A DNA stretch of 41,495 nt from contig CAMJMR010000023.1 in NCBI GenBank assembly GCA_946407095.1, forward strand, positions 1-41,495. The letters run 5' to 3'. Of the stretch, positions 32,240-40,838 are shown piece by piece. Position 1 is the first letter of the stretch; each line of letters begins with the position of its first letter. Under the pieces are notes generated by a model. That model saw only the letters and a list, made by a program, of their open reading frames with translations. It ran no database searches and had not been told where the DNA came from. The translations under genes were made by a program, and so were the position numbers. Source of the DNA: an uncultured Selenomonadales bacterium (GTDB lineage Bacteria > Bacillota > Negativicutes > Selenomonadales > Selenomonadaceae).

Positions 32240-35200
32240 TTGGCGAAACGGAAGGAAGGAACAAGGAACAAGGAACAAGGAACAAGGGACAAGGTTAAAA
32301 TTTCGGCGTGCTACATGGTTAGGGACGCCGCGCAGGATTTACGCCGCTCGTTGGAAAGTTTGAAGGGTCACGTCGACGAAATTATCGTCGTCGATACCGG
32401 CTCGACCGATTCAACCGTCGCCGTCGCAAAAAAGTTCGGCGCGAAGATTTTCAGCACGCCGTGGCAAGATGACTTCTCTGCGCCGCGCAACATTGCCTTG
32501 CGAGCCGCCAAGGGCGATTGGATTCTGTTCCTGGACGCCGACGAATTTTTTATCGACGACACCGCCCAAGACCTTCAAGCCGCCGTCAAACGCGCGCAAA
32601 GTCACGGCGTCCAAGGGCTCTTCGTCAAGCGAATCAACGTCGACGCGAACGACGGCAACAAGGTTATCAGCGTCGATTATTCGTTGCGGCTGTTCGAAAA
32701 CGCGGCTGGGCTTCACTACGTCGGCAAGGTTCACGCAGACGTTTGCCTGGGCAAAGACATGCTGACTAACGTCGCCGCCTTGCCCGCCGATATGCTGACG
32801 CTTTGGCACACGGGCTATTCAAAGTCGATTATCAAAGCCAAGCTTGAGCGCAACCTGAAACTTTTGCTTGAGGAACTGCGCGAGACCGACAAGCCGCAAC
32901 GCGTCTACGCCTACCTTGCCGACTGCTATTACGGTTTGGGCGATTGGACTGCCGCCGAGAAATACGCCCGCTTGCACGTCGACGCCATCCCCGGCTTTTC
33001 GACACGCCCGCTGAAAATTTTGATTGACATCCTGGAAAAAGATTCTTCGCGCGCCGACGAGTGCTTTGAGCTTTATCGGCGAGCGGTCAAGCTTTATCCC
33101 AAGGTGCCCGAATTTTCCGCCAAGCTTGCCGTGGCGTGGGCTGAACGCGGCGATTATCGGGCGGCGATAGCGGAAATGTGTTGGGCTCTGGTCAAGGCGG
33201 CGGCTTACGTCGACGAGTTGGCGAATTCCGACTTCGACGAGGCGGTTGCCAAGCGACTCATAAACGAATGGCTTTTGGAGGGCATGGGCTTATCCGAGCT
33301 AACTGACGCGCTGATTCACGCCGTGGAAGTTTCGGGCGATAAGGAAAAGATTTTGCTGACCGCCAAGAAAATTTTCGCGCTCAAGCCCGCCGAGCCCGCA
33401 CCGCTTGAACGAGTGGCGTCCGTCTACGTCGATTTGAAAATGATTGACGCGGCGGAGGAAGTCGTCGCTTACATGGAAGAACATTTTCCGCCGTCGCCCT
33501 ACCGTTTGCTTTTGCGAGGCAGAATTTTGTTCGCCCAAGACAATTGTCTTGACTGCATAGCGGTCGCCGAACGCGCTTTGACGCTTGAAGGAGCCGACAC
33601 CGTCACGACGATGATTATCCACAATCTTTTGGGGCAAGCCTGTCGCGGCATTGGAGACGCTCAAAGCGCAGTCAATCACTACGAGCGCAATGCCAAGCTT
33701 GACCTTTCCGCGCTGAAGGATTCGCCGCAATTCGCGCAGGCGCAACGCATTCGTCGAGAGGAGTACAGCAATTATCTTTTCAACCTGCACAACGTCAACG
33801 TCACGCGCGAAAAGCTTTTCGAGGAGACGCGCGGCTTTAACCGACTGCTTGAGCACATTCCGCGCCGCACGCACGACAAGGCAACTCATTCCCGTCATGA
33901 AAAGATTCGCGTGGGCTACATATCGCCCGACATTCGTTTTCACGTCGTGGCGTTTTTCAGCGCGCATTTCTTCAAAAGCTGCGACAAGACGCGCTTTGAG
34001 GTCTTCATCTACGCCAACAACGTCAATGACGGCATAACCGCGCAATTCGCCGCCGCTGTCGACGGCTTCCGCAACATTTCGGGCATCGACGCAAGGGACG
34101 TTGCCGCGCAGATTTTTCAAGACGAGATTGACATTTTGGTTGACTTGGCTGGGCATTCGGCGAGCAATTCGCTGGAGGTCATGGCTTACAAGCCCGCGCC
34201 CGTTCAGATTAGCGGCATTGGCTATTTCGATTCGACGGGCGTCGAGGCGATTGATTATTTCATTGCCGACAAGTTCACCGACCCCGAAGGCTTGAACGAA
34301 AACTTTTTCACCGAAAAAATTTTGCGGCTTCAACACAGTCACTTTTGCTACGTTTGGCACGAGTTGCAGTCTGCACCGACGCCCGCGCCCTGCACCAAGG
34401 CGGGTTACGTGACGTTCGCGAGCTTCAACAACTTCGCCAAGGTTACCGACGAGATGTTGAGGCTTTGGGCTGAAATTTTGGACGGCGTCCCCGATTCGCG
34501 ACTTTACCTTAAGAATGCCGCCTTCAGGGAAAATTGCGGGCTTGCGCTTGCCAAGGAGCGAATGACGGCGGCGGGCATCGACATCGAGCGCGTGACGTTC
34601 GAGGCGTTCGCGACCGACTACGTCAAGTGCTACGAGCGGGCTGACATCGCGCTGGACACCTTCCCTTATCCCGGCGGCGGCACCACTTGCGACGCGCTGT
34701 ATATGGGCGTTCCCGTCATCACTTTGGCGGGCGAGCGGCATAATTCGCGCTTCGGCTATTCCTTGCTTGCCAACATGGGTCTTGAGGAATTGTGCGCGTT
34801 CAGCGAGGCGGAATACGTTCAAAAGGCGATTGCGCTTGCCCAAGACCGTGAACGGCTTCGCGAATATCATTTGACGATTCGGCGGCGGATGGAGCTTTCG
34901 CCCGTCATGAACGACGCGATTTATATGGGCGAGCTTGAGCAGGCTTACGAGAAAATTTTTGGCGCGTGGCTTGCAGATGAGCCGTTGCCCGACTTTCCGC
35001 AGGAGCCCGCGCCCGTCACGAGCGAACTTGCCGAGGAATATTATCGGCGGGCGTTGAGCTACCTTCCTTTGGAGGGCGAACACGGCGAGAGCCGCTTTAA
35101 TCGCGTTGACTTCAAGCGGACGCTGTATTTTGCCGAGCTTGCCGCGCAGATTAGGCAAGACGCGAAACTTTTGCTGACGATAGCTGACCGCCGCTACATG

Positions 35201-36607
35201 TTGAACGACAACGTCGGGGCATACGCCGCCATGCGAGAGGCCGTCGAACATTTCGGCGCGGACGACTCAAATTTTTTCAAGGCGGAGTGTTTTTCCAAGC
35301 TTGCCCGATACGCGCAGGACAATCGGCAACACGTCGAGGCGATAAAAAATTTCGAGCGGGCATTCGAGCTTGCCGAGACCGAAAAGCAACAGCTTGAGGC
35401 TTACGAGTCGATTTTGTTGGCGTTGCACTTCACGGACGTTTCGAGCGAGGAAATGGCGGCGGCGCACTTCGATTGTCAAAAATTCTTCGAGGACGTCAAG
35501 CCGTTCAAGACTTATCGCAAGCAGCGCGGCAGAATCAAAATCGGATACATTTCGGGCGATTTTCGCAAGCACGCGGCGTTCGCGGTGATGTTCGGGCTTA
35601 TCGTCTGTCACGACAGGAAAAAGTTTGAAGTCACGTGCTACAGCCGCAATCCCGTCGACGACGAGTATACCGAGCTTTACAGGCGAGCCATCGAGCATTT
35701 CGTTGACGTGAGCGCGTTGACTGCCGCCGAGCTTGCCAAAAGGATTCACGACGACGCGATTGACATTGCGATTGACTTGGCGGGGCACACGGATTATAAC
35801 GGCCTGCCGGCGTTGGCATATCGGCCTGCGCCCGTGCAAATCGGTGGCGTGTACATGTCGACGACGGGTCTCAAGCAGATTGACTACTTCATAACCGACG
35901 AGCGGCTTGACCCGCCCAATTGCAACCGCGAGGCGCATTTCAGCGAAAAACTTTTGTACATGCCCGCGCAGTTCAGCTACGCGCAAAAAAAAGACGCACC
36001 CGTTCCGAGCGGCGCGCCTTGTATCAAAAACGGTTATGTGACGTTCGGCACGCTTTGCCGCTACAGCAAGATGAGCGACGAGATGCTTGCCGTGTGGACG
36101 GAGATTCTTCGGCGCGTCCCGACCGCCAGGCTTTTGCTTAGGGCGCAGGAGTTCATCAGCGACCGAGCGCAAGACGAGCTTTACGCCGTCATGAAGGCTT
36201 TGGGCTGCGATATGGAGCGCGTGACTTTCCGACCTGCCGTGGCGGATTATTTCGGCGCAATCGGGCAGTTGGACATTTGCCTTGACAGCTATCCTTACGT
36301 CGGCGGCGCGACGACCTTGGACGCGTTGTTTATGGGCGTGCCCGTCGTTAGTCTTTACGGCGAGCGGCATTCGACGCGTTTCGGCTTGAGCATTCTTCAC
36401 AGCGTCGGGCTTGAGGAATTGGCGGTTGACAGCGTCGACGCGTATGTTCAAACAGCCGTGGCGTTGGCCAATGACTTTGAGACGTTGGACGCGTTGCACA
36501 AGGGCTTGCGGCAGATGTTCACGCAATCGGACGCGCTTGACCCGCTGAAATATTGTCGACGGCTTGAGGCGAAGCTTGAAAGGATATTGGAGGCGAAGGC
36601 GTCATGA
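32240..36607 (+). CDS. giant multidomain glycosyltransferase: GT2 + TPR + two OGT/SPINDLY-like GT41 domains
   Basis: About 1455 residues holding three predicted transferase modules in the cytoplasm. Residues about 20-240 are a GT2 domain (VDTGSTDS, DADEF metal motif, SVDYSLRLFENAAG). Residues about 240-540 are TPR-like helices. The first GT41-like domain starts near 556 (IRVGYISPDIRFHVVAFF, VDLAGHSASN, KPAPVQISGIGYF, DTFPYPGGGTTCDALYMG). After more TPR-like helices (about 905-1095) the second starts near 1100 (IKIGYISGDFRKHAAF, IDLAGHTDYNG, RPAPVQIGGVYMS, SYPYVGGATTLDALFMG). Both keep the donor-site glycine/threonine segments of the O-GlcNAc transferase family. TTG 32240 is favoured over GTG 32231, because AAAGGAG is spaced nine bases from it. 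Residues 5-15 come from the GGAACAA heptamer repeat. It overlaps nagA by four bases; a protein-glycosylation role (for example flagellin) is inferred. Confidence 0.9.
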   Translation: MAKRKEGTRNKEQGTRDKVKISACYMVRDAAQDLRRSLESLKGHVDEIIVVDTGSTDSTVAVAKKFGAKIFSTPWQDDFSAPRNIALRAAKGDWILFLDADEFFIDDTAQDLQAAVKRAQSHGVQGLFVKRINVDANDGNKVISVDYSLRLFENAAGLHYVGKVHADVCLGKDMLTNVAALPADMLTLWHTGYSKSIIKAKLERNLKLLLEELRETDKPQRVYAYLADCYYGLGDWTAAEKYARLHVDAIPGFSTRPLKILIDILEKDSSRADECFELYRRAVKLYPKVPEFSAKLAVAWAERGDYRAAIAEMCWALVKAAAYVDELANSDFDEAVAKRLINEWLLEGMGLSELTDALIHAVEVSGDKEKILLTAKKIFALKPAEPAPLERVASVYVDLKMIDAAEEVVAYMEEHFPPSPYRLLLRGRILFAQDNCLDCIAVAERALTLEGADTVTTMIIHNLLGQACRGIGDAQSAVNHYERNAKLDLSALKDSPQFAQAQRIRREEYSNYLFNLHNVNVTREKLFEETRGFNRLLEHIPRRTHDKATHSRHEKIRVGYISPDIRFHVVAFFSAHFFKSCDKTRFEVFIYANNVNDGITAQFAAAVDGFRNISGIDARDVAAQIFQDEIDILVDLAGHSASNSLEVMAYKPAPVQISGIGYFDSTGVEAIDYFIADKFTDPEGLNENFFTEKILRLQHSHFCYVWHELQSAPTPAPCTKAGYVTFASFNNFAKVTDEMLRLWAEILDGVPDSRLYLKNAAFRENCGLALAKERMTAAGIDIERVTFEAFATDYVKCYERADIALDTFPYPGGGTTCDALYMGVPVITLAGERHNSRFGYSLLANMGLEELCAFSEAEYVQKAIALAQDRERLREYHLTIRRRMELSPVMNDAIYMGELEQAYEKIFGAWLADEPLPDFPQEPAPVTSELAEEYYRRALSYLPLEGEHGESRFNRVDFKRTLYFAELAAQIRQDAKLLLTIADRRYMLNDNVGAYAAMREAVEHFGADDSNFFKAECFSKLARYAQDNRQHVEAIKNFERAFELAETEKQQLEAYESILLALHFTDVSSEEMAAAHFDCQKFFEDVKPFKTYRKQRGRIKIGYISGDFRKHAAFAVMFGLIVCHDRKKFEVTCYSRNPVDDEYTELYRRAIEHFVDVSALTAAELAKRIHDDAIDIAIDLAGHTDYNGLPALAYRPAPVQIGGVYMSTTGLKQIDYFITDERLDPPNCNREAHFSEKLLYMPAQFSYAQKKDAPVPSGAPCIKNGYVTFGTLCRYSKMSDEMLAVWTEILRRVPTARLLLRAQEFISDRAQDELYAVMKALGCDMERVTFRPAVADYFGAIGQLDICLDSYPYVGGATTLDALFMGVPVVSLYGERHSTRFGLSILHSVGLEELAVDSVDAYVQTAVALANDFETLDALHKGLRQMFTQSDALDPLKYCRRLEAKLERILEAKAS
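32249..32293 (+). repeat. GGAACAA heptamer repeat at the 5' end of the giant glycosyltransferase gene
   Basis: Three or more direct GGAACAA units plus variants (GGAAGGA, GGGACAA) in frame, encoding EGTRNKEQGTRDK. The same heptamer, partly inverted, is found at 4721-4796 at the end of trpF. Confidence 0.88.
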
Positions 36608-37722
36608 AGACTTTGATTAACGGGCGGCTGATTGTTCCCGACGAGTGCGGCGACTTTAAAATCTGCGCGGGAGCCATCAACTTCGACGAGAAGATAATTT
36701 CAATCGGCGAGCCTGCGGACGGCGCGGAGGTTATCGACGCGGCGGGAGCTTACGTTTCGCCGGGATTCATCAACGTTCACTTTCACGGGGCGGCGGGCGT
36801 CGACGCAATGGACGAAGACCTTGATGCTCTGCAACGACTTGCCGACTTCCTGCCTTCGACGGGCGTCACGAGCTTTTTGCCCACGACTATGACTTTGCCG
36901 ATTGAAAAAATTCACGGCGCGCTTGAGCGAATCCGCGCAGGGAAAAATTTTAATCACGGCGCAAAAATTTTGGGCGCACACGTCGAAAGCCCGTTCATCA
37001 GCAAAAAATATTGCGGCGCGCAGGATACGGCTTACATCATCCCCGCCGACTTCGCGCTGATTGAAAACTTCGCCGACGTGATAAAAATCATCACGGTTGC
37101 GCCCGAAGAGACGGGGCTTGGCTTTATCGAGCGTTGCTTAGCGGTGGGCATTATCGTTTCAATCGGACACAGCGCGGCGACTTACGAGGAGGCAATGGCG
37201 GCGATTGAGCGCGGGGCGAGCCGCATAACGCACCTGTTCAACGCGCAAAGTCCTTTCCACCACCGCAAGGCGGGCGTCGTGGGGGCGGCGTTCGATTCGG
37301 ACGCCAACGTCGAGCTGATAGCCGACAACGTTCATGTCAGCCCCGTCGCGCAGAGGATTGTTGCGAAAGTCAAGCCGCGCCGTCAAATCATTCTGATAAC
37401 CGATTCAATGCGAGCTTGCGGTTTAGGGGACGGCATCAGCGAACTTGGCGGGCAGAAAGTTTTCGTCAAGGGTAGCCTTGCCACGCTGGAGGACGGGACG
37501 ATTGCGGGAAGCGTCGCCAAAATGAATGACGTCCTGCGAAATTTTTGTGCGAACACGCGGCTTGACGTGGCAGCGGGCGTCGAGTTGGCAACTAAAAACC
37601 CCGCCGTCGAGCTGAACATTTACGACGAGCGGGGCAGTCTTGAGGTCGGCAAGGCGGCTGATATCACCGTCTTCGACGACGCCTTCAACATAAAAAAAAC
37701 TTTTGTCAACGGTTCGCTTTGA
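36604..37722 (+). CDS. nagA: N-acetylglucosamine-6-phosphate deacetylase
   Basis: Removes acetate from GlcNAc-6-phosphate, feeding glucosamine-6-phosphate to UDP-GlcNAc synthesis or glycolysis. The 372-residue amidohydrolase has the HFHG metal-site region (INVHFHGAAGVD), a modified HVESPF in place of the usual HLEGPF with the metal-binding Glu kept, SIGHSAATYEEA, THLFNAQSPFHHR and the catalytic Asp in LITDSMRACGLGDG. The ATG overlaps the stop of the giant glycosyltransferase gene (ATGA), so the two are translationally coupled, hinting at amino-sugar chemistry for both. An R2 element follows. Confidence 0.94.
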   Translation: MKTLINGRLIVPDECGDFKICAGAINFDEKIISIGEPADGAEVIDAAGAYVSPGFINVHFHGAAGVDAMDEDLDALQRLADFLPSTGVTSFLPTTMTLPIEKIHGALERIRAGKNFNHGAKILGAHVESPFISKKYCGAQDTAYIIPADFALIENFADVIKIITVAPEETGLGFIERCLAVGIIVSIGHSAATYEEAMAAIERGASRITHLFNAQSPFHHRKAGVVGAAFDSDANVELIADNVHVSPVAQRIVAKVKPRRQIILITDSMRACGLGDGISELGGQKVFVKGSLATLEDGTIAGSVAKMNDVLRNFCANTRLDVAAGVELATKNPAVELNIYDERGSLEVGKAADITVFDDAFNIKKTFVNGSL

Positions 37723-37739
37723 GGGCGTTGATTCGGCGC

Positions 37740-37974
37740 GTAATATTTGGCCGCCCATGGACGGGCGGCCGCCGCAACAGAAAGCCGGACGCTTTCTTTG
37801 CGGCACAGTCGGCTTCGGGCAGCGCGGACACTTCGTAGACGTTTGCTTAACGCCCCTGCGAGGGGTCTTTTCTTTTTGCTACTTTTTCTTTGGACACGCA
37901 AAGAAAAAGTAGATTCTAAACATTAAATTTATCAAAACGCCGAATCGAAGCCGACAACTTACCAACAGACCCTA
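37740..37974 (-). repeat. R2 element, copy d
   Basis: On the minus strand it opens TAGGGTCTGTTGGTAAGTTG. H1 is at 37879-37912 with 14 pairs, longer than other copies on both arms at once. H2 is CCCCTGCGAGGGG at about 37853-37865, H3 is at 37771-37804 (GCCGCAA/TTGCGGC with AGAAAGC/GCTTTCT), and H4 at 37749-37770. It lies between convergent nagA and the kinase gene; the TAG stop of the latter is part of the element end. Confidence 0.88.
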
Positions 37975-38622
37975 AATCAAAAGTTCGTCGACGAGCGTAA
38001 CAATTTCTTCGTGAATGTCCATCGTGCTCCGAGCGAAACTGCCCGCCGCGCAGTGGACGACGCGCCAGCCGTATTTGTGGGCAAGTTCCTTGTACATGTT
38101 GTAGGTTTTGTTTTGAAAGGCGGCATCTGCTTCGTGAATGTCTTCACGCCCGCGCTCCCGACGCAGGACGGCGCAAATTTCGGGCGGCATGTCCAAGAAA
38201 ATCGTCAAGTTCGGTCGCGGCAAGCCGTAATGCTTGTACTCCAAATCGTCGAGCCACGCCAAAAATTTTATGCGTTCCGTTTCGTTATCGAGTTTCGCGG
38301 CTTGATAGGCCATGTTCGAGCCGACATAGCGGTCGCTCAAGACGAGCCCGCCGCGCTGATAAAAATCTTTCCAGTCGAAAAAGTTAGCGAATCTGTCGAC
38401 GGCGTAGAACGTCGCCGCCGCGTAGGGGTTGACAGCCTCCGCCGTGCCGCCGAAGTCGCCGCGCAGATACATCTTAATAAGCGCGGAAGACTCCGACTCG
38501 TAATTGGGAAAGCTCACGCGCCTCACATTGACGCCGACGTCGCGCAGGCGTTCAAAGAGTTTGCGTGTCTGCGTTGCTTTGCCTGAGCCGTCCGAGCCTT
38601 CTATTACGACCAACTTCCCCAT
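37972..38622 (-). CDS. thymidylate kinase-like nucleotide kinase
   Basis: Probably phosphorylates dTMP or another deoxynucleoside monophosphate. The 216-residue P-loop kinase has VIEGSDGSGKATQT (Walker A of the TMPK type), RVSFPNYESES with the DR/FP-like substrate region, AVDRFANF and LSDRYVGSNMAYQAAK (DRY motif), and a lid region with RRERGREDIHE. It is a divergent Firmicute form, so a second, standard tmk may exist elsewhere. ATG at 38620-38622 is chosen because GGGGGTG is just upstream; a longer frame to 38748 runs into an R1 repeat and has no ribosome site. The stop is contributed by the adjoining R2 element end. Confidence 0.9.
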   Translation of the reverse strand: MGKLVVIEGSDGSGKATQTRKLFERLRDVGVNVRRVSFPNYESESSALIKMYLRGDFGGTAEAVNPYAAATFYAVDRFANFFDWKDFYQRGGLVLSDRYVGSNMAYQAAKLDNETERIKFLAWLDDLEYKHYGLPRPNLTIFLDMPPEICAVLRRERGREDIHEADAAFQNKTYNMYKELAHKYGWRVVHCAAGSFARSTMDIHEEIVTLVDELLI

Positions 38623-38696
38623 ACCGTACACCCCCTGAAAATTTTTGCTATAAAAGTAAATGTGCTTATTAGACAGGCCGCGCATATTTCCTGCAA

Positions 38697-38775
38697 CCCG
38701 CTTTAAAAGCGGGGGAACAGCAAGCGCGCCGTGCCGCTCAGGATTCAAAGGTTTGTCGCCGCGCCGAAACGCAAC
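38697..38775 (-). repeat. R1 element, copy D (partial)
   Basis: It keeps the CCGCTTTTAAAGCGG-type end, a CTGTTCC block and the TTTCGGCGCGGCGA middle, but lacks the GCTAG end present in copies A-C. It sits upstream of the thymidylate-kinase-like gene and next to the terminator of the following gene. Confidence 0.7.
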
Positions 38776-38815
38776 TTAAAAACGGACGCGCCTTTTGGGC
38801 ACGCCCGCTTTTTTT
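38776..38815 (-). terminator. rho-independent terminator of the two exported-protein genes
   Basis: On the minus strand the stem CGGGCGTGCC (38807-38798) pairs with GGCGCGTCCG (38792-38783) using two G-U wobbles, followed by TTTTTAAG. It lies 19 bases past the stop at 38834. Confidence 0.85.
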
Positions 38816-38833
38816 ATCGGAGCCGTCAACGAA

Positions 38834-39670
38834 TTACTTCAAGAAGACGACCGCGCAGTTTTCGAGGAATTTGTCAATTTGGTTGGCGGAAAGGATTTTA
38901 TCGGCATCCGCCACGCTGACGACGGGATTGGCGTTGATATCGTCGAGACGAGTCGCTTTGACGACGATAGGATTGTTACCAGCGCGGTCGCGGCTGATTT
39001 GGTCGTAAGCGTCGCCCGCGTAGCTTGCCATGCCGTTGACGATGATTTTGTCGTAGTCAAGATTTTTGTGGCCGTAAATTGCTTGTCCGTTGGCATTTTT
39101 AATGACGGGGCTCATAACGGGGTTGAGGTTCATGCCGCGGCAGTCGATAACCAAGCCCGTGTAATTGGCACCCGACTTTGCAACTTTGGTGGTCGGCGCG
39201 GGGAAGGCAACTTTGGGCTCGTCCTTGAAGGGCAGATAAGCCACTTCAGCCACGGAGCCTTTGCCGCCGTAAAGATTCATTTCCATGATGACTGTGCAGG
39301 TGTCGTCGGTCGGGTCGTATTGCGGAGAGCCAATTTCCTTGGCGTTGCGGATAATTCCTTGCGCCGAAGTCTTGACTTGGTAGGTGTCAATCTCGTAATC
39401 GGTCATGGACGCGTTGGTTTCGACTTGAACGCCGATATACTCAACCAATTTGGCTTGAGCGTCCATCCTTGCCGCCTTCGACGCCGTCAAGCGGAATTTG
39501 CCGGGATTGTCTTTGTACGCGCCCTTGCCGACGCCTTGACCCGTCACACGCACGACGCCCGCCATAAAGTCAACTTCGACACCGTCAAGGTCTTGCGCGA
39601 ACGTCACCGCCAACATCGTCAGCATAACCGCTGCCGCCGCCAAGCACGTCGCCAATCTTTTGAAACTCAC
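38834..39670 (-). CDS. exported protein with an LPP20-like domain
   Basis: A 278-residue protein with a clear signal peptide (about 1-25, ending TFAQD). The following region (GVVRVTGQGVGKG, ARMDAQAKLVEYIGVQVETNASM) has the strand then Ala-rich helix pattern of LPP20/FlgT-N-type domains of exported Gram-negative proteins. The C-terminal half (VIDCRGMNLNPVMSPVIKNANG, VVSVADADKIL) looks like a second alpha/beta domain. No lipobox cysteine is seen, so it is probably soluble in the periplasm. It follows 82 bases after a gene whose product has a similar first domain. Assignment of the domain is tentative. Confidence 0.75.
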   Translation of the reverse strand: MSFKRLATCLAAAAVMLTMLAVTFAQDLDGVEVDFMAGVVRVTGQGVGKGAYKDNPGKFRLTASKAARMDAQAKLVEYIGVQVETNASMTDYEIDTYQVKTSAQGIIRNAKEIGSPQYDPTDDTCTVIMEMNLYGGKGSVAEVAYLPFKDEPKVAFPAPTTKVAKSGANYTGLVIDCRGMNLNPVMSPVIKNANGQAIYGHKNLDYDKIIVNGMASYAGDAYDQISRDRAGNNPIVVKATRLDDINANPVVSVADADKILSANQIDKFLENCAVVFLK

Positions 39671-39752
39671 GTTAAACGCCTCCTCCTGATGACAGAAAGT
39701 GATTAATCGAACGTTTGAATTTTAATTGAACTTCAAAACGGTGTCAACGCGT

Positions 39753-40826
39753 TCAGCCGTCGTAGCCGAGTGCCTTTGCCTTGTTGAAGTCTTCCTGCGC
39801 GGCGGCGAAGTTGCCCGTCAGCTGATAGCACGTGCCGCGTATCATATACGACAAGTCGAGCTTCGGGTCGAGTTCGATAGCCTTGTTTGCGTCTTGGAAG
39901 GCCGCTTCGATATCGCGAGCCATAAGGTACATGGCGGCGCGGTTGTTGTAGGCAAGGGCAAGCGTCGGGTCGCATTCGATGGCACGGTTGATGTCCTCCA
40001 TTGCCTGTTCGTAGTTGTTGAGGTTGCCGAAGGCCGCGCCGCGATTGTTGTACGCCATTGCGTAATTCGGGTCGAGCTTTATGGCTTGCGTGCAGTCGGC
40101 AACGGTCTTGTCGAAATTCTTCAGCACGCCGTAAGCACCGCCGCGCCCGCAATAAGCCCGCGCCGTCGGCTGAAGGGCAATCGATTCGTCGCAGAGTTTA
40201 ATCGCCTCGGTGTAGTTGCGGTTGTAGAAATTTTTCTGCGCCTCCTCCAGCTTCCTGTTCGCCAAGAAGGTATCGTCCTCGGCTGCTATTTCGCGGCTTA
40301 CGGCTTCACGTTCGCGCTTGCCGCTAAGTTTGCCGTCGACCGTCAGCCGTTTGATTTGCTCTTTGAGTTTGTTAATCGTCGCGTCCTGTTCGTCGACCGC
40401 TTGACGCAATTCCTTATTCTGAATGACGATCATCGAACGTTCCCGCGCAGATTTTTCAAGCCACTTGCCCACGTCGTCGGTCTCGATATTCGCCTTGACC
40501 GTCGCGCGAATGACGAAGCCGTTGACGTCGGGCAGGCTGTCCGTGGTGTACTTGACATCGACGACGCTCATAATCCCGCACGTGATTGAAATGACTTCGT
40601 CGTCGACCAGCTCGAAGTTGTTCGTCTTTGAGTAGCCGCTTATGAAGACGCCCGCCTGCTCTTGAGCATTGCGCTCCGCCTTTTGACGAGCGCGCTGCTT
40701 GGCTATGTCAATCGTTTCGAATTCGCTCATGACGTATTCGTCGGTGCCCGTGTAGGTTTTGACTTCGGCGGAGGCATTCGACGCGATAAGCAAGCCCGTC
40801 GCCAGCGCGATTAAAAATTTTTTCAT
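39753..40826 (-). CDS. exported TPR-repeat protein with an LPP20-like N-terminal domain
   Basis: The 357 residues comprise a signal peptide (about 1-20, ASNASAEV), an LPP20/FlgT-N-like domain (about 22-125, with AKQRARQKAERNAQEQAGVFI), a coiled coil (about 130-170, NKELRQAVDEQDATINKLKEQ), and four or five tetratricopeptide repeats (about 195-355; AYNNRGAAFGNLNNYEQA is one). Such proteins act as scaffolds in the periplasm. It likely forms a unit with the gene at 38834. ATG at 40824-40826 follows AAGGAGG. An R2 element lies immediately upstream, so its promoter must lie in or beyond that element. Confidence 0.85.
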   Translation of the reverse strand: MKKFLIALATGLLIASNASAEVKTYTGTDEYVMSEFETIDIAKQRARQKAERNAQEQAGVFISGYSKTNNFELVDDEVISITCGIMSVVDVKYTTDSLPDVNGFVIRATVKANIETDDVGKWLEKSARERSMIVIQNKELRQAVDEQDATINKLKEQIKRLTVDGKLSGKREREAVSREIAAEDDTFLANRKLEEAQKNFYNRNYTEAIKLCDESIALQPTARAYCGRGGAYGVLKNFDKTVADCTQAIKLDPNYAMAYNNRGAAFGNLNNYEQAMEDINRAIECDPTLALAYNNRAAMYLMARDIEAAFQDANKAIELDPKLDLSYMIRGTCYQLTGNFAAAQEDFNKAKALGYDG

Positions 40827-40838
40827 GACGTCGCCTCC

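Noticed and set aside
33299-35251. A 650-codon open frame antisense to the giant glycosyltransferase gene, and a 419-codon one at 35267-36526
   Set aside because: They oppose a gene with clear conserved domains, have no ribosome site and show low-complexity Arg/Val-rich composition; they are shadows of GC-biased codon use.
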